Shown here piece by piece: positions 27,069-35,350 of a stretch of 64,000 bases of DNA. Numbering within the stretch: position 1 is the stretch's first letter; each line of letters starts with the position of its first letter. The notes under the pieces were generated by a model. The model did not search any database. It saw only the letters and a program-made list of their open reading frames with translations, and was not told the DNA's origin. Location of the stretch: assembly GCF_003330845.1 (NCBI RefSeq), contig NZ_CP026121.1, positions 310,001 to 374,000 on the forward strand. The letters are read 5' to 3'. The stretch comes from Streptomyces sp. Go-475. GTDB lineage: Bacteria > Actinomycetota > Actinomycetes > Streptomycetales > Streptomycetaceae. The position numbers and the translations under genes were made by a program.

Positions 27069-28202
27069 TCACCCCCCGTCCGTCTCGTCGAAGACACTGA
27101 CGTCCTCACGGTCGGCGGTGACACACACCCGCTCGCCCGGGCGCGGCGGGGTGGCGGCGGTTTCGATGCGCAGTGGGGGTGTGCCGGGGGCGGCCCCGTC
27201 CAGGCGCACGGTGATCCGGGTCAGCGAACCCACATAGACGGCCGTTTCGACCGTGCCGGTACAACAGCTTCCCTCGGCACTGGTGAGCCGCAGCTTGCCC
27301 GGGCGGACCGCGGCCCGCACCCGCTGCCCCGGCGCGTACCGGTGCGCGCGGGCCTTGAGGACACCGCCGGTGTCCAGACGCACCGGGGTGCACCCGTCCT
27401 CGGTCGATTCCTCGACCTTGCCGGTGAGGAAGTTGGCGGCGCCCAGGAAGTCGGCGACGAAGGGAGAGGAGGGTCGTTCGAAGAGGCCGCGAGGGGTGTC
27501 GAACTGCTCGATGCGGCCGTCCTTCATGATGGCGATCCGGTCCGACATGACCAGGGCTTCCTCCTGGTCATGTGTCACGTACACGACGGTCAGGCCGAGT
27601 TCGCGCTGGATGGACTTGATCTCGGTCTGCATCTGGTCGCGCAGCTTCTTGTCCAGCGCGCCCAGCGGTTCGTCCATCAGCACGATCGGCGGGCGGTAGA
27701 CCAGGACCCGGCACAGCGCGACGCGCTGCTGCTGGCCGCCGGAGAGTTCGCGGGGCTTGCGGCCGGCGAACTTCGACAGCCCGGCCGCCTCCAGTGTCTC
27801 CCCGACCCGCCGGCGGATCTCCGTCTTCGACACGCCGCGCAGTTGCAGGGGGAAGGCGACGTTCTCGCTGACGGTCATGTGGGGGAAGAGCAGGTACTGC
27901 TGGAAGACGAAGCCGAAGTCGCGCTTGCCGGGGTTGAGGCGGGTGATGTCCCGGCCGTCGACGGCGATGGTGCCGGAGTCGGGCTCGGTGAACCCGGCCA
28001 GCATCATCAACGTCGTGGTCTTGCCCGAGCCGGAGGAGCCGAGGAAGGTGACGAACTCACCCGCCGCGATCTCCATGTCCACACCGTCGACCACCGTCGT
28101 CCCGCTGTAGGACTTGCGCAGCCCCTTCACCGACAGCGACTTACCGGTCAGCGAAGAGCCCGGGGCCAGCGCAGAGGCGAGAAGTGCGGTCTGCTCAGGC
28201 AT
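27069..28202 (-). CDS. potA: ABC transporter ATP-binding protein, polyamine type (PotA-like)
   Basis: A 377-residue ATPase from ATG 28202, which overlaps the potD stop by 8 bp. Walker A GSSGSGKTT is near residue 53, the Q-loop is FGFVFQQYLLFPH, the signature is LSGGQQQR near residue 150, Walker B is IVLMDEPLGALD near residue 170, and the switch histidine is in YVTHDQEEAL. A TOBE-type regulatory domain covers residues 250-377. It energises the PotB/PotC importer. Pieces of it, all lacking these motifs except the switch histidine region, are found at 39873-40309. Confidence 0.87.
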   Translation of the reverse strand: MPEQTALLASALAPGSSLTGKSLSVKGLRKSYSGTTVVDGVDMEIAAGEFVTFLGSSGSGKTTTLMMLAGFTEPDSGTIAVDGRDITRLNPGKRDFGFVFQQYLLFPHMTVSENVAFPLQLRGVSKTEIRRRVGETLEAAGLSKFAGRKPRELSGGQQQRVALCRVLVYRPPIVLMDEPLGALDKKLRDQMQTEIKSIQRELGLTVVYVTHDQEEALVMSDRIAIMKDGRIEQFDTPRGLFERPSSPFVADFLGAANFLTGKVEESTEDGCTPVRLDTGGVLKARAHRYAPGQRVRAAVRPGKLRLTSAEGSCCTGTVETAVYVGSLTRITVRLDGAAPGTPPLRIETAATPPRPGERVCVTADREDVSVFDETDGG

Positions 28203-29292
28203 CGGCCCACTCCTGCCAGCGCTTGGTAACCGCCTCGAGGTTCTTGTCCCACCAGGCGACATCGGTGTCGAACCCGGTCTTGAGGTTCTCGGGGGAGGTG
28301 GGGAGCGTGGCCAGGACGTCGTCGGAGAGCAGCTTGGTGGCCGCGGGGACGACCGGCCCCTGGGGGTAGAGCTTGGCGAATGCCGCCTGGACCTCGGGGC
28401 GCAGGGAGAAGTCGATCAGCTTGTAGGCCGCGTCCGTGTTGTCCGCGCCCTTCGGAATGCCCCAGCCGTTGGTGAGCCGTCGCGCCCCGTTCCACTGGTA
28501 GGCGACGGGCTGCCCCTGTTTGATGAGTTGGTCGGCCCGGCCGCTCCAGAGGCTGGTCATGACGACCTCCTTGCGGCCGAGCAGGACCGCCGGCAGGGCG
28601 CCGGTGTTCCAGAACTTCTTCACGTCGCCGCGGATCCGGGACATGGACGCGAACGCCCGGTCGACGTCCAGGGGGTAGAGCTTGTCCAGCGGTACACCGT
28701 CAGCGAGGAGTGCGAACTCCAGCTCCGGGTAGTCCGCTTCGGCACTCTGCAGTGAGCGCGGACCGGCGAAGGAATGCGTGTTCCAGAAGTCGGCCCAGTT
28801 CTTGGGCGTCCGCTTGAGGCTGTCCGTGCGGTAGGCCATGAGGCTGGCCCACACGTTCTTGCCGACCGCGTGCTCGGGCAGGTTGTGTTCCGCGATCCCG
28901 GCGCCCTTGACGTTCTTCAGCCGGTCGTGATCGATGGGCTCCAGACATTCCAGGCGCGCCATCTTCTGGAAGATCAGCAGGGAGTTGTCCATCAGGTCGA
29001 CCTGCGGGCGGCCCTGCTTGACCTGGGCGATGACCTGCGCCGACTGGTAGTTGACCGTGGTGACCGTGATGCCGGTCTCCTTGGCGAACGGCTCGTAGAT
29101 CGCCTTCGTCAGCGCGTCGTTGTAGGCGCCGCCGCTGTTGCTGACGACGAGCCGCTTCTTGCCGCCACCGCCCGACGAGGTACGGCTCTCGCCGTTGCCC
29201 ATGAGAGTGCCGCAGCCGGTCAGTGCCGAGGCAGCGGCCACAGCGCCTGCGGTGCGGAGTACGGTTCTGCGTCCTATCCGGTTGCCTTCCAT
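28195..29292 (-). CDS. potD: ABC transporter substrate-binding lipoprotein, polyamine type (PotD-like)
   Basis: A 365-residue binding protein from ATG 29292. The N-terminus combines a twin-arginine motif (GRRTVLRTAG, residues 7-16) with a lipobox (ALTGC), so it is probably exported by Tat and anchored as a lipoprotein. The mature part has the PotD/spermidine-putrescine pattern: LVVSNSGGAYNDALTKAIY, DLMDNSLLIFQKM, VGKNVWASLMAYRTDSL and AYKLIDFSLRPEVQAAF. It would select the substrate for the importer encoded downstream. A clearly related 365-residue paralogue stands alone at 41070. Confidence 0.85.
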   Translation of the reverse strand: MEGNRIGRRTVLRTAGAVAAASALTGCGTLMGNGESRTSSGGGGKKRLVVSNSGGAYNDALTKAIYEPFAKETGITVTTVNYQSAQVIAQVKQGRPQVDLMDNSLLIFQKMARLECLEPIDHDRLKNVKGAGIAEHNLPEHAVGKNVWASLMAYRTDSLKRTPKNWADFWNTHSFAGPRSLQSAEADYPELEFALLADGVPLDKLYPLDVDRAFASMSRIRGDVKKFWNTGALPAVLLGRKEVVMTSLWSGRADQLIKQGQPVAYQWNGARRLTNGWGIPKGADNTDAAYKLIDFSLRPEVQAAFAKLYPQGPVVPAATKLLSDDVLATLPTSPENLKTGFDTDVAWWDKNLEAVTKRWQEWADA

Positions 29293-29357
29293 GGCAGAGC
29301 CTCCTGGAGTTCGCTGGGGAGAAGGGGGGAGGGGTGGCTCGGGGCAGACGCCGCGGG

Positions 29358-30038
29358 TCAGATGCCGAGCATGGTGTTGAGGTCGTCCAGGGACTTCACC
29401 GTGACGTAGTCGTAGCCGTGGGTGACCGGGTCGTAGCCGCGGTCCAGCAGGACCAGGTTGCGGAAGCCCATGTCGTGCATCGGCATGTGGTCGTAGCGGG
29501 TGTGCGAGGCGACGTGCACGAAGTCCTCGGGGGACGCGTCGAGCTGGTCGAGCATGTACTCGAACGCGGCGTAGCGGGGCTTGTAGTAGCCGGCCTGCTC
29601 CGCGGTGAAGACCGCGTGGAAGTCCGCCCCGAGCCGGGGCACGCTCTCGGCGAGGAAGGAGTCGTCGGCGTTGGAGAGGATGACCAGCTTGTAGTTCTCG
29701 CCCATCTTCTTCAGCGGCTCGGGCACGTCGGCGTGCGGGCCCCAGCTGCGCACGCCGTCGGCGAGCCGCTTGCCGGCGTCGGGAGCGGCCTTGATACCCC
29801 ACTTGCGGCAGACCCGCTCGAAGGAGTCCTGCAGCACCTGCTCGTAGGGGTAGTAGTCGCCGCAGACCTGGTCGTAGCGGTAGCCGCGGAACTCCTTGAC
29901 GAACTGGTCCCACTGCTCGGCCGGGATCTGGTCGCCGACCAGCTCACGCGTGATGGGGGTCATCGGCCACTCGATCAGCGTGCCGTAGCAGTCGAACGAG
30001 ACGTACTTCGGACGGAACCGCAACGAGGAAATAGCCAT
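29358..30038 (-). CDS. Haloacid dehalogenase, type II
   Basis: A 226-residue HAD-superfamily hydrolase. The nucleophile is in YVSFDCYGTLIEW at residues 12-24, motif II is LVILSNADDSF near residue 123, and motif III/IV include YYKPRYAAFEYML near residue 155 and HVASHTRYDHMPMHDMGF near residue 180. Type II enzymes hydrolyse 2-haloacids, but many relatives are phosphatases or have unknown substrates. Here it is embedded in an amine-catabolic run, which suggests a pathway-specific or housekeeping hydrolysis. A G-rich tract lies between it and the upstream oxidase gene. A shortened copy sits at 39466. Confidence 0.82.
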   Translation of the reverse strand: MAISSLRFRPKYVSFDCYGTLIEWPMTPITRELVGDQIPAEQWDQFVKEFRGYRYDQVCGDYYPYEQVLQDSFERVCRKWGIKAAPDAGKRLADGVRSWGPHADVPEPLKKMGENYKLVILSNADDSFLAESVPRLGADFHAVFTAEQAGYYKPRYAAFEYMLDQLDASPEDFVHVASHTRYDHMPMHDMGFRNLVLLDRGYDPVTHGYDYVTVKSLDDLNTMLGI

Positions 30039-30060
30039 GGCAGTGCTCCACTCTGTGCTT

Positions 30061-30133
30061 GGGGACGAAACAGGGGGACGGAACGGGGGGCGGAACCGGG
30101 GTGGGGACGGAACGGGGGGGAAACGAAACGGGG
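30061..30133 (+). repeat. G-rich degenerate repeat with G-quadruplex potential
   Basis: About 73 bp on the + strand with seven runs of four or more G (30061, 30073, 30085, 30098, 30103, 30114, 30130), mostly spaced by a GGAAC-type unit. It occupies the gap between the stop of the SolA-type gene and the HAD gene. The transcribed mRNA carries the C-rich strand, so any quadruplex would form in the template DNA. Confidence 0.7.
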
Positions 30134-30134
30134 A

Positions 30135-31271
30135 TCAGACGGCGCTGGTGCCGGCCGGGGAGAGGAAGCCGATGGGGTGGTCCGTGGTGCCGTCGAGCGC
30201 CAGGTCGGCGGCGATCTCACCCATCGCGGGCGAGAGCTTGAAGCCGCTGCCGGAGAATCCGGCCAGGACGACGATGTCGTCCTCGCCGGGGAGGTGACCG
30301 ACGAGCGGGTTTCCGGAGTCGGTGTAGCCCTCCATGTAGACCGACAGCCTGATGGGGTCGGGGTTCAGGTCGGGCATCAGCTCGCCGATGAGCTCGCGGA
30401 AGGTGGCGAGTTCCTCCGGGCGGACGGTGCGGTCGAGCCGTTCGGGGTCGGGGACCGGTAGATAGCGGGCGAGGGACAGGCCCAGCTTGACGGAGATGCC
30501 GTCGGGCGACGGGAGCCCGTAGCAGTCATGGGGTGTGCTGCGGACGAAGGCGGGGGCGCCGCCCGCGAACCAGTCGTGGCGGGTGGGGATGTGCCAGGAG
30601 CTGATCAGCCGGCGGATGTCGACGGTCCGCGGGAGGTCCGGGAGCAGCGTGTTGATCCACGGGCCCGCGGTCACCACGGCCGCGTCGACGTGGTCGGTGC
30701 CCTGGTCCGTGACGACGCGCACCCCGCCGCCCGGCGCGGGCGCGATCTCCCGCACCGGGGTGTAGCGGTGCAGCCGGGCACCCAGCTGCTCGGCGCGTGC
30801 GGCCGCGGCCTGGATCGACGCCTCCGGCCTGATGACGGCGCCCAACCGGTCGAGGACGGCGATGTGCCCGTCCGGGAGGCGGTGCTGCGGGTAGCGGCGG
30901 GCGAGTTCCTCCCGGTCCAGTACCTCGTGGTCCAGCCGGTGGGTGGTGCTGGAGGCCACGAGGAGGCGCATGGACGGCGCAGCGGACTCCCCCATCACCA
31001 GGCAGCCGCTGCGGCGCCGGAGCGGGAGGCCCGTTTCGCGCTGGAGCCGGTCCCACATCCGGTCCGCGAGCCGCAGCAGCGGAATGTACCCGGGGTCGCC
31101 GAGGTGCACGGCGCGGAAGATGCGGGTCTCGCCCCCGGCGGCGCCGCGGTCGTGGCCCGGCGCGTAGCGGTCGTAGCCGATGACCTCGGCTCCCCGGGCG
31201 GCCAGTCGCCACATGGCCTGGCTGCCCATGCTGCCGGCACCGATCACGGCGACGCGCTTAGGGGTCCGCAT
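30135..31271 (-). CDS. solA: N-methyl amino acid/sarcosine oxidase family flavoprotein (SolA-like)
   Basis: A 378-residue monomeric sarcosine oxidase-type enzyme. The FAD motif VAVIGAGSMGSQAMWRLAARG is at residues 7-27, HDRGAAGGETRIFR near residue 45 is typical of SolA/MSOX, and the C-terminal motif is VVLAGFSGSGFKLSPAMGE near residue 345. I do not see a clear flavinylation cysteine in its usual place (SGSGFK), so covalent FAD is uncertain. It would demethylate or deaminate an N-methyl or secondary amino acid to formaldehyde or aldehyde plus H2O2. It is the first gene of the leftward catabolic run and diverges from the PucR gene. Confidence 0.8.
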   Translation of the reverse strand: MRTPKRVAVIGAGSMGSQAMWRLAARGAEVIGYDRYAPGHDRGAAGGETRIFRAVHLGDPGYIPLLRLADRMWDRLQRETGLPLRRRSGCLVMGESAAPSMRLLVASSTTHRLDHEVLDREELARRYPQHRLPDGHIAVLDRLGAVIRPEASIQAAAARAEQLGARLHRYTPVREIAPAPGGGVRVVTDQGTDHVDAAVVTAGPWINTLLPDLPRTVDIRRLISSWHIPTRHDWFAGGAPAFVRSTPHDCYGLPSPDGISVKLGLSLARYLPVPDPERLDRTVRPEELATFRELIGELMPDLNPDPIRLSVYMEGYTDSGNPLVGHLPGEDDIVVLAGFSGSGFKLSPAMGEIAADLALDGTTDHPIGFLSPAGTSAV

Positions 31272-31318
31272 GCGTCGCTCCTTTCGCCGAGTGTGGCCTG
31301 GGTGGAAGTCGTCCCCAG

Positions 31319-31340
31319 CACCGTGCGGACACCGTGCGGA
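31319..31340. promoter_or_regulatory. Tandem 11-bp direct repeat in the solA/pucR divergent promoter region
   Basis: CACCGTGCGGA occurs twice without a gap (31319-31329 and 31330-31340), one helical turn apart, in the 237-bp space between the divergent oxidase and PucR genes. Same-face spacing is typical of a protein binding site. PucR itself is the natural candidate. This is inference. Confidence 0.45.
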
Positions 31341-31508
31341 CTCGTCCGGTTCGGGTCCCGCTGGGGATGGCGTTCACTCTCGTCCCGGCCGATCCCGCAG
31401 GTCAACGCACACTCTGTTCCGCGTGGGGAGCTTCTCGAGACGGTCTGTCGCAGCGAGCCGGCCCGCTCGTGGAATTAACAGCACCCCTCTTGTCACGGTG
31501 AGGTCCCG

Positions 31509-33173
31509 GTGCGAAGGTGGCCCTCAATCCCTCGGATGAAAGCACCTTCTATGCCGCCGAAACGTCCTTCAACCGGGCACTTCCTTACGATTGCGGAGGT
31601 TCTTCGCCTCCCTGTGCTCGTCGAAGGGCTGCCGCGCGTCCTGGCCGGGGAGTCGCGGCTGGACCGCGCGGTGCGCTGGGTACATGTCACCGAGCTGCTC
31701 AATCCCGCCGACTTCCTCGAGGGCGGCGAGCTGGTGCTGACGACCGGCATGCCGTATCCCGAGGACGCCTCCAGGCTGCGCGGCTACGTCGACCAGCTCG
31801 CCGACGTCGGCGCGGCCGGGCTGATCGTGGAGCTGGGGCACCGGTACCGGAAGGTGCCCGACGAACTGGTCGCGGCCTGCCGCGCGCGCGAGGTGCCACT
31901 GATCGAGCTGGCCCGTGGCGTCCGGTTCATCGACGTCACCCAGACGGTGCACGCCCTCATCCTCGACGCGCAGGGCGCGCTGCTGCGCCGCGGCAGGGAC
32001 ATCCAGGACATCTTCACCGCCCTCACGCTGCGGGGCGCGACTCCCGAGGAACTGGTGCACACCACCGCGGAGCTCACCGGGGCTCCCGTGGTGCTGGAGG
32101 ACCTCAACCATCGTGTCCTGATGTGCGAACTGCTCGGCCGGCCGTACGAGCCGGTGGTGTCGGCCTGGTCCCGGCGGTCCCGGGCGGCGCCGACCCTGGA
32201 GAAGGTCGCGCCGAGCGGTCCGGAGGGGTGGCTGATCGCGACGGTGCAGGACCATCACGGGCCGTGGGGCCGGCTGGTCCTGCTGGACAGCAGGCTGAAC
32301 GCGGAGCCTGACCCGGAGAACGTCCTGGTGCTGGAGCGCGCGGCGGTCGCGTTGACCATGGCGCGCCTGGCGGGGCCGGCCTGGTGGGAGCGCCGGGCCC
32401 ACCGCTCGGTGCTGCGGGATCTGTGCGAGCAGCGTTTCCGCTCCCCCGCGGACGCCCGCGCCCGCGCCGAGGCGCTGGGGTTGCCGGCCTTCGGGCACCG
32501 CCTCTTCGCCGTGGTGATCCGCCACACGGAGACCGGTACCGAGGGCGAGCACCTCGACGAGCGGATCGCGAAGGCGCTGACGCAGACCGGTGTACGCGCG
32601 CTGGTCGGGGAGACGGCGCCGGGCCGGATCGGCGTGCTCCTGGCGCTGGCGCAGGCGAGCGCGTGGCAGCCGGTCGCCGAGCGCATCGGCCGCCTCTCCC
32701 GCGAGGAGCTCGGCCCGGACGCCGTCGTCGCCGTCGGGCCCGGCGTGACCGACCTCTCCGGGATCGCCCGGTCCTGGCAGGAGGCCGAGCAGACGGCCGA
32801 CACCATCACGCCGGCCTCGCCGGAGCGGTGGTTCTACGTCCCCGCCGACGTCGAACTGCCGGAACTCCTGGGCGTGCTGCGGCAGGACACCCGTCTCCAG
32901 CGGTTCGCGGAGCGGCAACTGACGCGGCTCGTCGACCACGACGACCGCAACGGCGGCGACCTGCTCCCCGCGCTGCGGGCCTATCTGACGGCGGCCGGGA
33001 ACAAGTCGGTCGCGGCGAAACGGGCCGGCATGTCCCGGCAGGCGTTCTACCAGCGCCTGCACACCATCGAACGGCTCCTGGGCTGCGACCTGGAATCGGG
33101 TCTGCAGCGCACGTCCCTGCACGTGGCGGTGCTGGTCCTGGACGCGGGCGGGGCGAAGGTTCCGGGTACGTGA
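31509..33173 (+). CDS. PucR family transcriptional regulator
   Basis: A 554-residue regulator. The N-terminal PucR domain (about residues 30-150) has FLTIAEVLRLPVLVEGLPRVL and NPADFLEGGELVLTTGMPYP, a middle GGDEF-like region follows, and the C-terminal helix-turn-helix (PucR C-term) shows YLTAAGNKSVAAKRAGMSRQ with FYQRLHTIERLLG. The start may be GTG 31509 or ATG 31536 or 31551; similarity begins after the last. PucR proteins control purine, GABA and polyamine catabolism, usually as activators. The gene diverges from the solA-potDABC-puuB-gabD run, so it is the likely controller. Confidence 0.82.
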   Translation: MRRWPSIPRMKAPSMPPKRPSTGHFLTIAEVLRLPVLVEGLPRVLAGESRLDRAVRWVHVTELLNPADFLEGGELVLTTGMPYPEDASRLRGYVDQLADVGAAGLIVELGHRYRKVPDELVAACRAREVPLIELARGVRFIDVTQTVHALILDAQGALLRRGRDIQDIFTALTLRGATPEELVHTTAELTGAPVVLEDLNHRVLMCELLGRPYEPVVSAWSRRSRAAPTLEKVAPSGPEGWLIATVQDHHGPWGRLVLLDSRLNAEPDPENVLVLERAAVALTMARLAGPAWWERRAHRSVLRDLCEQRFRSPADARARAEALGLPAFGHRLFAVVIRHTETGTEGEHLDERIAKALTQTGVRALVGETAPGRIGVLLALAQASAWQPVAERIGRLSREELGPDAVVAVGPGVTDLSGIARSWQEAEQTADTITPASPERWFYVPADVELPELLGVLRQDTRLQRFAERQLTRLVDHDDRNGGDLLPALRAYLTAAGNKSVAAKRAGMSRQAFYQRLHTIERLLGCDLESGLQRTSLHVAVLVLDAGGAKVPGT

Positions 33174-33180
33174 CCGCCGG

Positions 33181-33312
33181 GCGCCGGTGCCGGTGCCCGT
33201 GCCGGACCCGGTCCCGGTGCTGGCGCCGTATCCGGCCCCGCTGCCGGACCCGATCCCCGTCCCGCTGCCGGACCCGACCCCCGTCCCGGTGCCGCTGCCG
33301 ATCCCGGTGCGG
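33181..33312. repeat. Degenerate CCGGTG/CCGGAC tandem repeat
   Basis: About 130 bp between the convergent pucR and marR genes consist of degenerate 6-bp units (CCGGTG, CCGGAC, CCGCTG). Translated it would be a Pro-Val/Pro-Asp string, but no ribosome site or conserved product supports a gene. It may be an expanding microsatellite or a termination region. Confidence 0.65.
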
Positions 33313-33321
33313 GCATGCCGG

Positions 33322-33804
33322 TCAGGTGTCGCTCAGCGCCTTGTGGATCTCGCCCAGCGCGCCGGTCATCCGCCGGTAGTCGCCGGGGGCCACCGGCGCG
33401 ACGAAGTACTTCTCGATGACCTCCGCGTGGACGGCGGCAGCCCGCAGGAACACCGTGCGGCCCCGGTCGGACGCCTCCACCAGGACGCTTCTGCGGTCCT
33501 CGGGCGCGGGCACGCGGCGCACCAGCCCGACCCCCTCCATGCGGTCGATCAGGCGGGTGATGCCGCTGCTGGTGAGGGTGAGGTCGTCGGCGAGCCGGCG
33601 CTGCGAGACCTCTTCGCCCGGGTCCCGGCAGAGCCTGATGAGGACCTCGAACATCGTGTGGCTGATCTCGCACTCGCGCCGCAGGGCCGTGTCGATGCGC
33701 TGTTCCAGGCGGGTGGCGGCCTTGATCAGCAGCCCGAAGTCGTGCACGAGCGGGCTGCCGGCGGCGCGGGCGGCTTCGTCGTCGTCTCGGTTCGTCGTCT
33801 TCAC
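33322..33804 (-). CDS. MarR family transcriptional regulator
   Basis: A 160-residue winged-helix protein. The dimer helix region precedes the recognition part EEVSQRRLADDLTLTSSGITR, followed by LIDRMEGVGLVRRVPAPEDRR, the wing. The start at 33804 precedes a divergent promoter region with repeats, so it probably represses itself and the PLP decarboxylase gene. The ligand is unknown but aromatic or phenolic acids are common for the family. Confidence 0.85.
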   Translation of the reverse strand: MKTTNRDDDEAARAAGSPLVHDFGLLIKAATRLEQRIDTALRRECEISHTMFEVLIRLCRDPGEEVSQRRLADDLTLTSSGITRLIDRMEGVGLVRRVPAPEDRRSVLVEASDRGRTVFLRAAAVHAEVIEKYFVAPVAPGDYRRMTGALGEIHKALSDT

Positions 33805-33815
33805 CCCGCCGACTT

Positions 33816-33891
33816 TACTGCTCCTTCACCTACTGCTCCTTCACCTACTGCTCTCTCAAATACTGAGCAATCAATTGCTGAGCAGTCAACG
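33816..33891. promoter_or_regulatory. Repeat-rich operator region between marR and the PLP decarboxylase gene
   Basis: Two adjacent copies of the 15-bp TACTGCTCCTTCACC (33816-33830, 33831-33845) are followed by a partial third copy. Next is an inverted repeat AGCAAT-CA-ATTGCT (33866-33879), inside a larger CTGCTC...GAGCAG arrangement. AT content is far above the surroundings. This is a convincing MarR-type operator layout that would cover both divergent promoters. Confidence 0.6.
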
Positions 33892-33944
33892 AAAGCTCTA
33901 TGGTGAGCACCCACCACCTCAGCACGCGGCAGAAAGGGAGATCA

Positions 33945-35309
33945 GTGGACCTCCAGCACTGGCTCGGCCGGGCCAACGACGCGATACAGGAGTGGTCCGA
34001 CACCTTCGGTCCCTACGAGCGGCACCCGTCCCTCCTCGTGACGGACGACCGCTTCGCCGCCGCCTTCGAGGAGTTCACCGGGCGACTGAAGGACAACTAC
34101 CCGTTCTTCCACCCGCACTACGCGGGCCAGATGCTCAAGCCCCCGCACCCGGCGGCCGTGGTCGGCTACCTCACCACGATGCTGATCAACCCCAACAACC
34201 ACGCCCTGGACGGCGGACCGGCCACCGCCCGCATGGAACGCGAGGCCGTCGCACAGCTGGCCGCGATGTTCGGCTACGACACCCACCTCGGCCACCTCAC
34301 CACCAGCGGCACGATCGCCAACCTCGAAGCCCTCTTCGTCGCCCGGGAACTCCACCCCGGCCGGGGCGTCGCCTACAGCGCCGACGCGCACTACACGCAC
34401 GGCCGCATGTGCCACGTCCTGGGCATGAAGGGCCGGCCGATCCCCACCGACGACCGCGGCCGCATGAGCCTCGACGCGCTGGAGGACGTCCTGCGGACGG
34501 GCGAGGTGGGCACGGTCGTCCTCACCGCAGGCACCACCGGCCTCGGGGCCATCGACCCGATCCACAGCGCCCTGGCCCTCAGGGACCGCTACGGCGTCCG
34601 GCTCCACGTCGACGCCGCCTACGGCGGTTTCTTCACGCTGCTGGCGGGCGCCGACGGGCCCGAAGGTCTCCCCCCGGAGCCCTGGCGGGCGATCGCCCGC
34701 TGCGACTCGATCGTCGTCGACCCGCACAAGCACGGGCTCCAGCCCTACGGCTGCGGCGCCGTCCTCTTCCGCGACCCCGAGGTGGGCCGCTTCTACCTGC
34801 ACGACTCGCCGTACACCTACTTCACCTCCAGCGAGCTCCACCTCGGTGAGATCAGCCTGGAGTGCTCACGCGCCGGGGCCGCGGCCGCCGCCCTGTGGCT
34901 CACCTTCCAGCTCCTCCCGCCCACGCCCGACGGCCTCGGCCGCGCCCTCGGGGCCGGCCGCCGGGCCGCCCTGCGGTGGTCCGAGCTGATCAGCGCGTCG
35001 GACGCACTCGAGCTGTACCAGCCCCCCGAGTTGGACATCGTCAGCTACTTCCCGGTGGTGGAGCCCGCCACCCTCAGCGCCGTCGACGCGGCGTCGGCAC
35101 GGGTCCTGGCGGACGGCATGGCCGACCCGGATCCGGTGTTCCTCAGCACCCTCAGGGCCGACCGCGATACCTTCACCGCACGCCATCCGAAGGTCGACGC
35201 GGACGCCGACGGCGCGCGTATCCTGCGCAGCGTCCTGATGAAGCCGGAGTCCGAGCGCCATGTGGAGCACCTCCACGACCGGGTGGAACGCCTCACGCGG
35301 TCACACTGA
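33945..35309 (+). CDS. PLP-dependent group II decarboxylase
   Basis: About 454 residues if GTG 33945 is the start (AAAGGGAG four bases upstream); an in-frame ATG at 33900 is a weaker alternative. It is a fold-type I PLP enzyme. HLTTSGTIANLEAL near residue 120 binds PLP phosphate, VDAAYGGFF near residue 220 holds the ring-stacking aspartate region, and the Schiff-base lysine is in VVDPHKHGLQPYG near residue 262. Relatives decarboxylate glutamate, tyrosine, tryptophan, diaminobutyrate or related amino acids. Its control by MarR and closeness to amine-uptake genes suggest conversion of an amino acid to an amine. The substrate is unknown. Confidence 0.8.
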   Translation: MDLQHWLGRANDAIQEWSDTFGPYERHPSLLVTDDRFAAAFEEFTGRLKDNYPFFHPHYAGQMLKPPHPAAVVGYLTTMLINPNNHALDGGPATARMEREAVAQLAAMFGYDTHLGHLTTSGTIANLEALFVARELHPGRGVAYSADAHYTHGRMCHVLGMKGRPIPTDDRGRMSLDALEDVLRTGEVGTVVLTAGTTGLGAIDPIHSALALRDRYGVRLHVDAAYGGFFTLLAGADGPEGLPPEPWRAIARCDSIVVDPHKHGLQPYGCGAVLFRDPEVGRFYLHDSPYTYFTSSELHLGEISLECSRAGAAAAALWLTFQLLPPTPDGLGRALGAGRRAALRWSELISASDALELYQPPELDIVSYFPVVEPATLSAVDAASARVLADGMADPDPVFLSTLRADRDTFTARHPKVDADADGARILRSVLMKPESERHVEHLHDRVERLTRSH

Positions 35310-35350
35310 CCACCGCGGGGCCCACCGCGCGATCGGAGGGAGCCATGCCG

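Noticed and set aside
33187..33906. A Pro-Val-rich open frame starting in the tandem repeat
   Set aside because: There is no ribosome site, the rest is antisense to marR, and the amino acid string only reflects the CCGGTG repeat.
33900..33944. ATG 33900 as start of the PLP decarboxylase
   Set aside because: It has only a weak ribosome site. GTG 33945 follows AAAGGGAG and fits the family start better, though the choice is not certain.
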